A stretch of 64,000 bases of DNA from Aquisphaera giovannonii. GTDB lineage: Bacteria; Planctomycetota; Planctomycetia; Isosphaerales; Isosphaeraceae. Made by a program: the position numbers and the translations under genes. This document shows positions 45,735-53,300 of this stretch, piece by piece. Location: the NCBI RefSeq assembly GCF_008087625.1, contig NZ_CP042997.1, positions 7,130,001 to 7,194,000 on the forward strand, given 5' to 3'. The notes beneath the pieces were generated by a model. The model was not told where the DNA came from and did no database searches. It worked only from the letters and a program-made list of their open reading frames with translations. Position 1 is the first letter of the stretch. Each line of letters begins with the position of its first letter.

Positions 45735-48155
45735 ATGACGCCGGAGACCACTGCGCCCGGTGGCCGTTCGATCGTTCACGCCTCGATCGCGACCACGCTC
45801 ACGGCCCTCGCCCTGCTCGCCGGCCAGCCGCGGTCGGCCGCCCAGCTCTTCACGGCGGCCGAGATCCCGGCGCTCGCCGACGGCATCAGCTTGCGTGGAC
45901 CCGGCGAGGCGGTCGTCCGGGTCTGGACATCTCCGGCGTTCGAGTGGCACCTCGCCCAGGAGGGCGATTCGGTCACCCTGCGCGCGACCCAGTCCGGGCG
46001 CGGGGCGACTCCTTACTGGCAGCGACTCGGGACCGTGAAGCATGAGCCCGGCCGTGCACTCCGCATCCGGGTCGTCCCGGACGACCCGGCAACGAAGTCG
46101 CCCCCTCCCCTCCCCTGCCTGCTCTTCCTCGGACCCGAGGGCATCAACCTCGAGGACGCCCTGGACGTCGTCCGCGGGCGGGTCGATTCCGCCGACCCTT
46201 CCCCGGACCGCCGCCGCGAGCAGATCCGCACGAACAAGGAGGGCGCCGAGTTCCACGCCCCGACAACCCTGGAAGCGTGGCGCGACCGCTCGAAGCATGT
46301 CCGCGAGCAGATGCTGGTCTCGCTGGGCCTCTGGCCGATGCCCCCGAAGACGCCGATGAGCCCAAAGATCTACGGAAAGATCGAACGCGACGGCTACACG
46401 ATCGAGAAGGTCGTGCTCGAGACCATGCCCGGGTTCACCCTGAGCGGCAACCTATACCGGCCGTCGAAATCCGAAGGCAAGATCCCGGCGATCCTGTGCC
46501 CGCATGGCCACTGGAACGACGGCCGCGTCAACCCGGAGGTCCAGCCGCGATGCAGTCGCTGGGCGAAGCTCGGCGCCGTCGTCTTCCTCTACGACATGGT
46601 CGGCTACAACGACAGCAAGCCGTTCACCCACGCGTTCCTGAACGATAGGCTCCGCCGGTGGGGCCTCAGCCTCGCGACGCTCCAGACGTGGAACAGCATC
46701 CGGGCCCTCGACTGGATCACGACGTTGCCCGACGTCGATCCGGAGCGGATCGGCTGCACGGGCGAATCCGGCGGCGGGACGCAGACATTCCTCCTCACGG
46801 CCCTGGACCATCGCATCAAGGTTGCCGCCCCCGTCGTGATGGTCTCCGATTCGTTCCAGGGCGGATGCGTCTGCGAGAACGCCGCCGGGCTGCGTCTCGG
46901 GACGGACAACGTCGAGTTCGCGGCGCTCGCGGCGCCCCGGCCCATGATCCTGGTCGGCGCCTCCGGCGACTGGACCGCGAAGACGATGACGAACGCCTTT
47001 CCCGCGATACGGGGCGTGTACTCCCTCTTCGGCGCGGCCGATCGCCTCGACGCCGCCGTGTTCAACTTCCCGCACAATTACAACCAGACCAGCCGCAACG
47101 CGGTCTATGCCTTCATGGGCCGCTGGCTCCTCGGCATGGAAGACAGCGAAGGGACCCGAGAGGGGGCGGAGGCGATCGAGAAGCCGGAGACGCTCTGGAC
47201 CTTCGGAAAGGATCATCCCGCGCCGGCCTCGCGCAAGACCCCCGCCCAGCTCGAGAAGTCTCTTATCGACGCCCTCTCCAGCGAGTTGCAGGCGCTCGCG
47301 CCATCGCGGGTGGATCCCGCGAGATGGCAGGCGGCGAGGGAGTACCTGAAGGTCAGCCTGGCCCATCGCGTGGGTCTCGAGAATCCGCCTGGCGACGGCA
47401 TCACCCATCGCGACGTCCGCCGGCTCGTGCGCGAGGAATTCACGATCGTGCACGGCGAGCTGACTCGACGCGGGAAGGGAGACGCCGTGCCCGTCGTCCG
47501 GTTGATCCCGACGCATCCCGGCGGCCGGCTCTGCGTGATCGCCGACCCGCGGGGACGCGCCGGCCTCCTCGATGCGACGGGCGAGCCGTCTCCGCTCGTC
47601 CGGGCCCTCCTCTCGCGGGGAGTCGGCGTCGTCGGCTTCGACCCGCTGTTCGCCGGCGAGACGTTCGATCCCCTCCACCCGGCGACGTCGCCCCCGGATA
47701 CGGCGCACTTCGACACGTACAACCCGACCCTCGCCCAGGCCCAGATCCAGGACCTGGCCACCGTCCTGGCCTGGTCACGCTCGCACCCCGATGCTCGCGA
47801 GGTCTCGCTCGTCGGCCTGGGCGTCGCCGGCCATCAGGCCCTCCTCGCCCGGCCCCTGCTGGAGGGCATCGCGCGGACGGCCGTGGACCTGGAGGGACGT
47901 GTTCTGGCCGATGGCGTCGGATCGGTCCCGCCCGCGCTCGACCTCCCGGGCCTGTTCCAGTTCGGCGGCCTGCCGATGGCGATGGCCCTTTCCGCACCCC
48001 ATCCCTTGCGGATCCACCGTGCCGGGCCGTCCCTCGCCAGGGCCTGGCCGGAAGCCGCCTATATGCTCGCCGACGCTCCGCGGGCAGTCCAGTTCCGCGA
48101 CGACCCTCCGGGGGCTGAAGTCCTGGCCAGGTGGCTCGATGAAGGGCAGGAATGA
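45735..48155 (+). CDS. exported tandem alpha/beta hydrolase (acetylxylan-esterase-like)
   Basis: 806-residue exported protein of the large planctomycete acetylxylan-esterase-like group. A signal peptide (SIVHASIATTLTALALLAG) follows the ATG at 45735, which has GGAGGA six bases upstream. The first hydrolase domain (about 170-480) has the nucleophile S345 in GCTGESGGGTQ, with a glycine-rich oxyanion region (ILCPHGHWNDGR) and a late His-containing segment (FNFPHNYNQTSRNA). The second domain (about 560-800) has the same strand order (GRLCVIADPRGRAG; GVGVVGFDPLFAGET), but at the nucleophile elbow it reads GLGVAGHQ, without Ser. It is therefore probably catalytically dead. Substrates may be acetylated polysaccharides; this is inferred from the family only. 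Confidence 0.85.
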   Translation: MTPETTAPGGRSIVHASIATTLTALALLAGQPRSAAQLFTAAEIPALADGISLRGPGEAVVRVWTSPAFEWHLAQEGDSVTLRATQSGRGATPYWQRLGTVKHEPGRALRIRVVPDDPATKSPPPLPCLLFLGPEGINLEDALDVVRGRVDSADPSPDRRREQIRTNKEGAEFHAPTTLEAWRDRSKHVREQMLVSLGLWPMPPKTPMSPKIYGKIERDGYTIEKVVLETMPGFTLSGNLYRPSKSEGKIPAILCPHGHWNDGRVNPEVQPRCSRWAKLGAVVFLYDMVGYNDSKPFTHAFLNDRLRRWGLSLATLQTWNSIRALDWITTLPDVDPERIGCTGESGGGTQTFLLTALDHRIKVAAPVVMVSDSFQGGCVCENAAGLRLGTDNVEFAALAAPRPMILVGASGDWTAKTMTNAFPAIRGVYSLFGAADRLDAAVFNFPHNYNQTSRNAVYAFMGRWLLGMEDSEGTREGAEAIEKPETLWTFGKDHPAPASRKTPAQLEKSLIDALSSELQALAPSRVDPARWQAAREYLKVSLAHRVGLENPPGDGITHRDVRRLVREEFTIVHGELTRRGKGDAVPVVRLIPTHPGGRLCVIADPRGRAGLLDATGEPSPLVRALLSRGVGVVGFDPLFAGETFDPLHPATSPPDTAHFDTYNPTLAQAQIQDLATVLAWSRSHPDAREVSLVGLGVAGHQALLARPLLEGIARTAVDLEGRVLADGVGSVPPALDLPGLFQFGGLPMAMALSAPHPLRIHRAGPSLARAWPEAAYMLADAPRAVQFRDDPPGAEVLARWLDEGQE

Positions 48156-48225
48156 CGACGACGAGTGCCGGCGACTCCCGGTCGGTGCGAGGACGGCGCG
48201 GATGCGAACACCACGGGCTGCCCCG

Positions 48226-48615
48226 TCATGGCTCGTCATCCCCGTGCGTTTGGGCGAGGAGCTTCTTGAGCCGATCCAGTTCCTCGGGGCCTATCCTCGC
48301 CTCGCGGGCGAAGTGGAGCAGGAGCGAGGCCGCTCCGGCGTCGAAGGACCCCTGCAAGAAGGACCGTCCCAGCTCCCTGACGCTCTGCCTGCGGCCGACC
48401 GCGGGGCGGTAGACCGGGCGCGTGCCATCCCCTTCGCGACGGAGGATGCCCTTCTGCACGAGGCGGGACAGCAGCGTTCGGACGGTCCGATGAGTCCAGC
48501 CCTGCTCCTCTGCGACCCGCCGGATGACCTCCGCCGGCGTCGCCGGGCCGCGGTCCCAGAGGACTTCCATCACGTGCCACTCTTCCCCCGTGATCCGCGG
48601 CTCCCCATCGGGCAT
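48226..48615 (-). CDS. BlaI/MecI/CopY-type transcriptional repressor
   Basis: About 129 residues. The N-terminal winged helix (ITGEEWHVMEVLWDRGPATP, then HRTVRTLLSRLVQKGILRRE) is the penicillinase-repressor fold, and the C-terminal 50 residues (RSFLQGSFDAGAASLLLHF) form the dimerisation helices with the cleavage-region pattern of BlaI proteins. I start at ATG 48615 (MPDGEPRITGEEW); the frame is open to 48666. No BlaR1-type M56 sensor peptidase gene is next to it, although in many bacteria the pair is adjacent. It lies 92 nt after the SdpI gene on the same strand. Its target may be its own promoter or the neighbouring genes; no TACA-TGTA operator was seen. Confidence 0.9.
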   Translation of the reverse strand: MPDGEPRITGEEWHVMEVLWDRGPATPAEVIRRVAEEQGWTHRTVRTLLSRLVQKGILRREGDGTRPVYRPAVGRRQSVRELGRSFLQGSFDAGAASLLLHFAREARIGPEELDRLKKLLAQTHGDDEP

Positions 48616-48707
48616 GCCCGGGCCCTCGCTGGAAATCCCGACGAGAACAGATCGCCATGGCTGCAAGTGTCGTCGGACGACGCGGAAGCGCTCGCGACGT
48701 CCGGGGT

Positions 48708-49373
48708 TCAGATGAGCCCCTTACGCTCAAGGCTCTTGTAGTGGACGAAGGAGTACACCAGCGGGACGAGCGTCGTGATCAGGAGCACGCTGAAGGCCAC
48801 GTAGAGCGACGCACCCATGACCACGGCGAGGAACCCGACGACTCCGCCGCCGGTCATCAGCCATGCGGCGAGGCGGTGGGTGTCGTTCCAGACCCGGTCG
48901 CTCGCGAGCGTCCAGGGGACTCGGAAGCCGATGTAGAAGTTCTTGCGGACCTTCCCCATGACGTTGCCGAGCAGGGCGAAGAAGAGGAACAGGCCGGCGA
49001 TCAGCGCGCGGCCGATGTCGATGCGCCAGCCGCCCGGCTGTAGCTCCTGCTTCGTGGCCAGCAGGATCACGGCGTTCATGTACGCGAAGAGGCCGAGGGT
49101 GACGACCATGCAATAGAGGTATGTCGGCCTGAAGGACTCCACCTCGAACGACTTCGGAGAGAGTGCGGGCAGGAGGGCGAAGAAGACGAGGAAGCCGGTC
49201 ATCAACGCCGGCGCGAGGAAGGTAGCCCAGGTCTTATCCCCCCACCCGTCCACCTTGCCCTCGATATTCCAGTGGATCGGGACCTGCCGGGGCAGGCCCG
49301 GATAGGCCCAGGCGGCGAGTGTCCAGCTCGCCAGGACCAACGCCGCGGCGACTATCCAGTATCCACGGTTCAC
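48708..49373 (-). CDS. sdpI: SdpI-family membrane protein (DUF1648)
   Basis: 221-residue membrane protein with six to seven helices. The N-terminal DUF1648 region shows YPGLPRQVPIHWNIEGKVDG, the hallmark of the SdpI/SdpC-immunity family, followed after the third helix by the SdpI domain (NVMGKVRKNFYIGFRVPWTL, then WNDTHRLAAWLM). The start is GTG at 49373, overlapping the upstream ArsR stop as GTGA, with AGGAGGTGA five bases before it: strong evidence for translational coupling. In Bacillus, SdpI gives immunity to the SdpC toxin and sequesters SdpR; no SdpC-like toxin gene is near, so the role may be immunity to foreign toxins or a stress response. Confidence 0.92.
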   Translation of the reverse strand: MNRGYWIVAAALVLASWTLAAWAYPGLPRQVPIHWNIEGKVDGWGDKTWATFLAPALMTGFLVFFALLPALSPKSFEVESFRPTYLYCMVVTLGLFAYMNAVILLATKQELQPGGWRIDIGRALIAGLFLFFALLGNVMGKVRKNFYIGFRVPWTLASDRVWNDTHRLAAWLMTGGGVVGFLAVVMGASLYVAFSVLLITTLVPLVYSFVHYKSLERKGLI

Positions 49374-49657
49374 GACTTCACCTCCTCTTGCCCATCCCCG
49401 AACAGGTCCCACAGGCGCGTCATGACGTCCTGCACGACCGTCGTGTTCAGGGAGTAGAAGATCTGCTGACCCTCGCGGCGCGTCGTGACGAGGTCCGCAT
49501 CCTTCAGGACGGAGAAATGGTGTGACACGGACGGCCTCGTCATGTCGAACGAACTCGCCAGCTCGCCCGCCGTCCGTTCCCCGCCCTGGAGCAGCTGAAG
49601 GATCTCCCGCCGCGTCGGATCGGCGAGCGCCCTGAGGATCTCGTTGAGCTTCATCAT
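49370..49657 (-). CDS. sdpR: ArsR-family repressor (SdpR-like)
   Basis: 95-residue winged-helix regulator. The helix-turn-helix (RTAGELASSFDMTRPSVSHH) and the wing (TTRREGQQIFYSLN) match the ArsR family; the short C-terminal helix (VVQDVMTRLWDLFG) is typical of SdpR-like members. The metal-binding ELCVCDL motif of arsenic/cadmium sensors is absent, so it is not a classical metal sensor. The start is at ATG 49657 (MMKLNEIL). It is the first gene of a coupled sdpR-sdpI pair, and a TTAGA-N6-TCTAA palindrome 32-47 nt upstream is a likely autoregulatory operator. In the Bacillus system, SdpI at the membrane captures SdpR and relieves repression; the same mechanism is inferred here. Confidence 0.9.
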   Translation of the reverse strand: MMKLNEILRALADPTRREILQLLQGGERTAGELASSFDMTRPSVSHHFSVLKDADLVTTRREGQQIFYSLNTTVVQDVMTRLWDLFGDGQEEVKS

Positions 49658-49688
49658 GCCGGTGTCTTCGCCGGCGCAGGCGGGATAT

Positions 49689-49704
49689 TTAGAAGGCCGT
49701 CTAA
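49689..49704. promoter_or_regulatory. TTAGA-N6-TCTAA operator candidate of sdpRI
   Basis: A 16-bp palindrome (TTAGA AGGCCG TCTAA) whose GGCC centre is also symmetric. It lies in the promoter region directly upstream of the sdpR start and within an A/T-rich island. ArsR-type dimers bind such inverted repeats, so it is a good candidate for autorepression. Confidence 0.65.
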
Positions 49705-49742
49705 CTACATGCGGCCGGCCGCGGTAGACCCGCCCGATTGCC

Positions 49743-50336
49743 TCAGGATTGATCGAGGGACAGCCAGGGCGTCGGGGTGACGACGTCCTCGTGGCCAAGG
49801 AGCTTCCGGACGATCGCCTCCGCCTGGTCGGACACGACCAGCGGGCGGAGGTGGGCCGGTCGGATGAACCGGCTGGCGATGCCGTGATCCAGGAGGGAGA
49901 GCAAGGGGTCGAAATAGCCCCCGACGTTGAGGAGCCCTATCGGCTTGCTGTGGATGCCCAGTGCCTGCCAGCTGAGGATCTCGAAGAATTCTTCGAACGT
50001 CCCGATCCCGCCCGGGAGCGCGAGAAACGCCGAGGACCGGGCCGCCATGAGGGCCTTCCGCTCGTGCATGCCGGCGACGACATGGAGTTCGCTGAGGCCG
50101 TCGTGGGCGATCTCCTTCGTCGCCAACGCCTCCGGGATGACGCCGACGGCCCGGCCTCCGGCGGAGAGGACGGCGTCGGCGACGATCCCCATCAGCCCGA
50201 CGCGGCCGCCTCCGTAGACGAGCATGGCCCGGTTGCGGACGATCGCCTCGCCGATGAGCCGGGCGGCCTCCGCGAATGAAGGCGAGTGACCCGCGGATGA
50301 GCCGCAGAATACGCAGAGGCTGGAACTCTCGGACAT
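49743..50336 (-). CDS. LOG-family protein (TIGR00730)
   Basis: 197-residue soluble protein with a Rossmann-like fold. The family motifs are MHERKALM (R93-K94) and the P108-G-G-I-G-T-F-E-E116 loop (PGGxGTxxE), which bind the nucleotide and carry the catalytic residues of cytokinin riboside 5'-monophosphate phosphoribohydrolases. An early CGSSAG loop is also present. LOG enzymes release free cytokinin-type bases from nucleotide monophosphates, but in most bacteria the substrate is not known. I start at ATG 50336 (MSESSSLCVFCGSS) because the CGSS loop must be near the N-terminus; a longer reading to 50462 adds unlike residues. It is divergent from the quinone oxidoreductase gene (124 nt between starts). 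Confidence 0.92.
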   Translation of the reverse strand: MSESSSLCVFCGSSAGHSPSFAEAARLIGEAIVRNRAMLVYGGGRVGLMGIVADAVLSAGGRAVGVIPEALATKEIAHDGLSELHVVAGMHERKALMAARSSAFLALPGGIGTFEEFFEILSWQALGIHSKPIGLLNVGGYFDPLLSLLDHGIASRFIRPAHLRPLVVSDQAEAIVRKLLGHEDVVTPTPWLSLDQS

Positions 50337-50460
50337 CCGTTCCCCGTTGATCTGGAATGCGGGTCGGTGTGGATGACTTCCCCGTTTCGGGACGGGTATC
50401 ATAATCGATCTGGCCGCTCCCCCGCGCGGCCCTTTCCGTCCGTGCCCCGGAAGGCCCGCC

Positions 50461-51456
50461 ATGAAAGCCGCTTACATCGAGCAGACCGGCCCGCCCGAGA
50501 ACATCCTGGTCGGCGACCTGCCGGAGCCGGAGCCCGGTCCGGGCGAGGTCCTGATCCGGGTCAAGGCCGTCGCGCTCAATCCGATCGACCTCTACATCCG
50601 CTCGGGGCTCGTCGCCTTCCCGCTCTCCTATCCTTACGTCATAGGCTGCGACGTGGCGGGGACGGTGGAGTCGCTGGGGGCCGGTTGCCGGAAGTTCAAG
50701 GAAGGGGACCGGGCCTGGGCGTCGAATCAGGGACTGCTCGGCCGTCAGGGCGTGGCGGCGGAGTATGCCTGCGTCGCCGAGGAATGGCTCCATCACACGC
50801 CGGCCCTCCTGCCGGACGACCAGGCGGCGGCCATGGCCATGGTCGGGATCACGGCCCACCTGGGCCTCTTCCAATGCGGCCAGCTCCGCAAGGGTGAGAC
50901 CGTCTACGTTCCCGGCGGGAGCGGCGGGATAGGATCGATGGTCGTGCAGATGGTGAAGGCCGCCGGGGGCCGGGTGGCCACGTCGGCCGGGAGCTCGGAT
51001 CACGTCGAGATCTGCAACAATCTGGGCGCCGACCTCGCCCTGAATTACAGGACCGACGACATCCCGGCCCGGCTCCGCGAGTTCGCCCCGGACGGCTTCG
51101 ACGTCTGGTACGAGACTCAGCGCGAGCCGAACCTCGAGTTCTCGATCCCACTCTTGCGCAAGCGAGGGCGGATGATCCTGATGGCCGGACGAACCGCGAG
51201 GCCGGTCCTGCCGCTCGGCTCCTTGTATCCGAGGAACTGCTCGATCCACGGCTTCGCCATCTTCAATTTCACGGCCCAGGAGCAGGAGCCGGCCGCGATG
51301 GACCTGGTCCGCTGGATCGAGGAGGGGCAGATCCGGCCGATGGTCGGCCGCACCTTCCCCCTGGCCGCCGCGGTCGAGGCCGAGCGGTACCTGGAGGAGA
51401 ACAGCCTGCACGGCGCCGGGAAGCTGGCCGGCAAGGTCGTCATCTCGGTGGACTGA
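50461..51456 (+). CDS. NADPH:quinone oxidoreductase (zeta-crystallin type)
   Basis: 331-residue medium-chain dehydrogenase/reductase without the zinc-binding cysteine lobe. The N-terminal GroES-like part (PGPGEVLIRVKAVALNPIDL) and the Rossmann fold with VYVPGGSGGIGSMVVQMVK identify the quinone oxidoreductase branch. Residues after the second strand (TSAGSSDH) suggest NADPH preference. It would reduce quinones or alpha,beta-unsaturated carbonyls in the cytoplasm. GGAAGG six bases before the ATG supports the start. It is followed by the NagB-like gene after 33 nt, so they are probably co-transcribed, although no metabolic link is obvious. Confidence 0.93.
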   Translation: MKAAYIEQTGPPENILVGDLPEPEPGPGEVLIRVKAVALNPIDLYIRSGLVAFPLSYPYVIGCDVAGTVESLGAGCRKFKEGDRAWASNQGLLGRQGVAAEYACVAEEWLHHTPALLPDDQAAAMAMVGITAHLGLFQCGQLRKGETVYVPGGSGGIGSMVVQMVKAAGGRVATSAGSSDHVEICNNLGADLALNYRTDDIPARLREFAPDGFDVWYETQREPNLEFSIPLLRKRGRMILMAGRTARPVLPLGSLYPRNCSIHGFAIFNFTAQEQEPAAMDLVRWIEEGQIRPMVGRTFPLAAAVEAERYLEENSLHGAGKLAGKVVISVD

Positions 51457-51489
51457 ATCTCTCGTCGCTCGCCTGGAGGCCACCCCTCG

Positions 51490-52440
51490 ATGAATCTGCT
51501 GACGACGTTCGCTGGATCGATGATGGAGGGGTTCCTCCCGGCCGGCTGGGACCTCGCCCGGATGGATGCCTGCTGCTCCCACCCGCCGTCGGCCATCGCC
51601 GAGCGACAGGCCTGGTGGAATGAGAGGTTCGAGCTCATCCCGACGGAAACCGTGGCCGATTTCGACGTCGTCATGGGCCACGAGATCGCCGCGGCCATCC
51701 GCCGCACCCGCGACGAGGGGCGCGACGCCGCGCTGATCCTCCCGGTCGGGCCCATGGGCATGTATCGGTGGGCGGTCTACTTCCTCAAGGAATGGGGCGT
51801 CTCCTGCTCCCACGTCCATGGGTTCAACATGGACGAATGGAGCGACCGGACGGGGTCGACCCTGCCCCCCGACAACCCCGGCGCCTTCCAGTTCGCCATG
51901 CAGCAGGCGTTCTACGGCCCGCTCGGCCCCTTGACCGTGCCGGAATCGCGCCGATGGTTCGCCACCCCCGATCGCCTGCCCCATTACGCCGAGCGGATCG
52001 GCGAGTTGAAGTCCAAAGGCGCGGAGCTGATCGTCATCTTCGGCATCGGCCGCGTCTGCCACATCGCGTTCTGGGAGCCGCATTTCGCCGCCGAGTTCGG
52101 CACGATCGAGGAGTGGAAGGCCCAGACGCACCGGCTGGGGGCCAGGCTGCACCCGCTGACGATCGAGCAGAACGCCCTGACGAGCTTCCGCAGCCGGACG
52201 ACGCTGGTCCCGGCCTTCGCCAACACGATCGGCCCCGGACTCTTCCTGAAGGCCGATCGGATCATCGGCGGCGCCGAGGGCGTCTTCGACCGGGGCATGC
52301 AGTGGCAGGGGGCGAGCCTGTGGATGACGCTGCGATACGGTCCCGACCCGTGGGTGCCGAGCTCGTTCATGCCGACCCTCCCCGGCCGCCTCTTCTACCA
52401 CAAGGGCCTGGCCGGGCCGCTCGTGCCCGAGCTCAACTGA
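51490..52440 (+). CDS. NagB/RpiA-fold protein with altered glucosamine-6-P deaminase site
   Basis: 316-residue soluble protein related to glucosamine-6-phosphate deaminase/isomerase. Conserved parts include [18 protein letters not shown] (phosphate loop region) and FNMDEW, where D115 matches the general base Asp of NagB. The second motif, normally G-x-G-x-D-G-H-I-A-F-N-E-P, reads G185-I-G-R-V189-C-H191-I-A-F-W-E196-P: the ring-opening His and the Glu are kept, but the Asp is Val and the Asn is Trp. The enzyme may therefore act on another sugar phosphate or have lost activity. It is longer than NagB (about 266). It follows the quinone oxidoreductase gene and converges with arfB 25 nt away. Confidence 0.85.
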   Translation: MNLLTTFAGSMMEGFLPAGWDLARMDACCSHPPSAIAERQAWWNERFELIPTETVADFDVVMGHEIAAAIRRTRDEGRDAALILPVGPMGMYRWAVYFLKEWGVSCSHVHGFNMDEWSDRTGSTLPPDNPGAFQFAMQQAFYGPLGPLTVPESRRWFATPDRLPHYAERIGELKSKGAELIVIFGIGRVCHIAFWEPHFAAEFGTIEEWKAQTHRLGARLHPLTIEQNALTSFRSRTTLVPAFANTIGPGLFLKADRIIGGAEGVFDRGMQWQGASLWMTLRYGPDPWVPSSFMPTLPGRLFYHKGLAGPLVPELN

Positions 52441-52465
52441 ACGGCGGCCGGGCGGGACGCGTCGA

Positions 52466-52891
52466 TCAGTCCTCTGGCGACCCCGGCGACCGCCTCCGAG
52501 CCTTCGTCTCGCTCTGCCTCCGCTTCGATTCCAGGCGGCGGACCTTCGAGCCGAGCGTCGGCTTCGTCGGCCGCCGGGGCTTCGGGCGCTCGCACGCCTT
52601 CGCGACCATCTCGACGAGCCGATCGACGGCGGCCTTCCGATTCGCCTCCTGGGAGCGGGCCTCCTGGGCCAGGATCATCAGGGTCCCGTCCGCACCGACC
52701 TTCTTCCCGGCCAGCCGGATCAGGCGACGGCGGACATCCTCTGGGAGCGACGGAGAAGTCGCGACCGGGAAACGCAGCCGGACGGCGGTCGAGACCTTGT
52801 TGACGTTCTGTCCGCCGGGGCCCGACGAGCGGATGAACTCGAATTCGAGCTCGCCCTCGTCGAGGCTGACGCGGTCGTTCACGGGGATCAT
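52466..52891 (-). CDS. arfB: ArfB-like peptidyl-tRNA hydrolase (ribosome rescue)
   Basis: 141-residue protein of the class-I release-factor family that lacks stop-codon-recognition domains. The GGQ loop (SSGPGGQNVNKVSTAVRL, G26-G27-Q28) is the catalytic motif that hydrolyses peptidyl-tRNA on stalled ribosomes. The C-terminal 40 residues are strongly basic (KACERPKPRRPTKP; LESKRRQSETKARRR) and would insert into the empty mRNA channel, as in ArfB/YaeJ. AGAAGG six bases before the ATG supports the start. No neighbouring gene is functionally linked. The pstS promoter region lies immediately behind its start on the opposite strand. Confidence 0.92.
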   Translation of the reverse strand: MIPVNDRVSLDEGELEFEFIRSSGPGGQNVNKVSTAVRLRFPVATSPSLPEDVRRRLIRLAGKKVGADGTLMILAQEARSQEANRKAAVDRLVEMVAKACERPKPRRPTKPTLGSKVRRLESKRRQSETKARRRSPGSPED

Positions 52892-53300
52892 GGCAGCCTT
52901 CTGGCGGGAGGACGGCGGCAGCCGTGGCGTGCCGCGTCTGCGGACGCTCCTTGCCTATGAGACTAACGCGAGTATCCTCGATGATCCATGGGAGGCGGTC
53001 CGGTCGGCGAGGGTCGCGAGGAACTCTTGCCGCGGCTTCACCGAATCTTCACCATGCCAGGTTATTATGAAGAGCATTCCGGATGCGGGCCGTGAAGGGT
53101 GCGTCGGGTGGTTGCACTTCGAGCGTCCTCCTGGCTTTACGACTCCGGCATCGCCGTATGGGGGCGACCGGGGAGTGGCCGGAGGGGGATGAGCCGGCCG
53201 GACCCGGAAACCGCGGGACGATGGCGATGTCCTCGATGGCGGCCCGCCGGCTCCCTCTCCCGATTCGGCCGCCCGAGACGACCACGAGGAAGCGAGTAAG
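52892..53300. other. 409-nt intergenic region upstream of pstS
   Basis: Holds the putative PHO box and -10 described separately (53036-53068), then about 230 nt of leader without recognised protein-coding character. Short frames that cross it on both strands look like noise. Confidence 0.5.
53036..53068 (+). promoter_or_regulatory. putative PHO box and -10 of the pst operon
   Basis: Two identical 7-mers CTTCACC (53036-53042 and 53047-53053) are spaced exactly 11 bp, the period of PhoB/PhoP direct-repeat boxes; actinobacterial PHO boxes have a similar GTTCACC core. A TATTAT -10 candidate (53063-53068) begins 9 bp after the second repeat, the place expected when the box substitutes for the -35. 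The predicted leader to pstS is about 225 nt. Confidence 0.6.

Noticed and set aside
48226-48615. Complete beta-lactam sensing system
   Set aside because: A BlaI-type repressor is present but no BlaR1 sensor or beta-lactamase gene lies in the neighbourhood.
49370-49657. Arsenic or cadmium sensor of the ArsR family
   Set aside because: No ELCVCDL metal site; context with SdpI fits SdpR.
49705-52401. 898-residue minus-strand open frame
   Set aside because: Antisense to quinone oxidoreductase and the NagB-like gene, both with clear family motifs.
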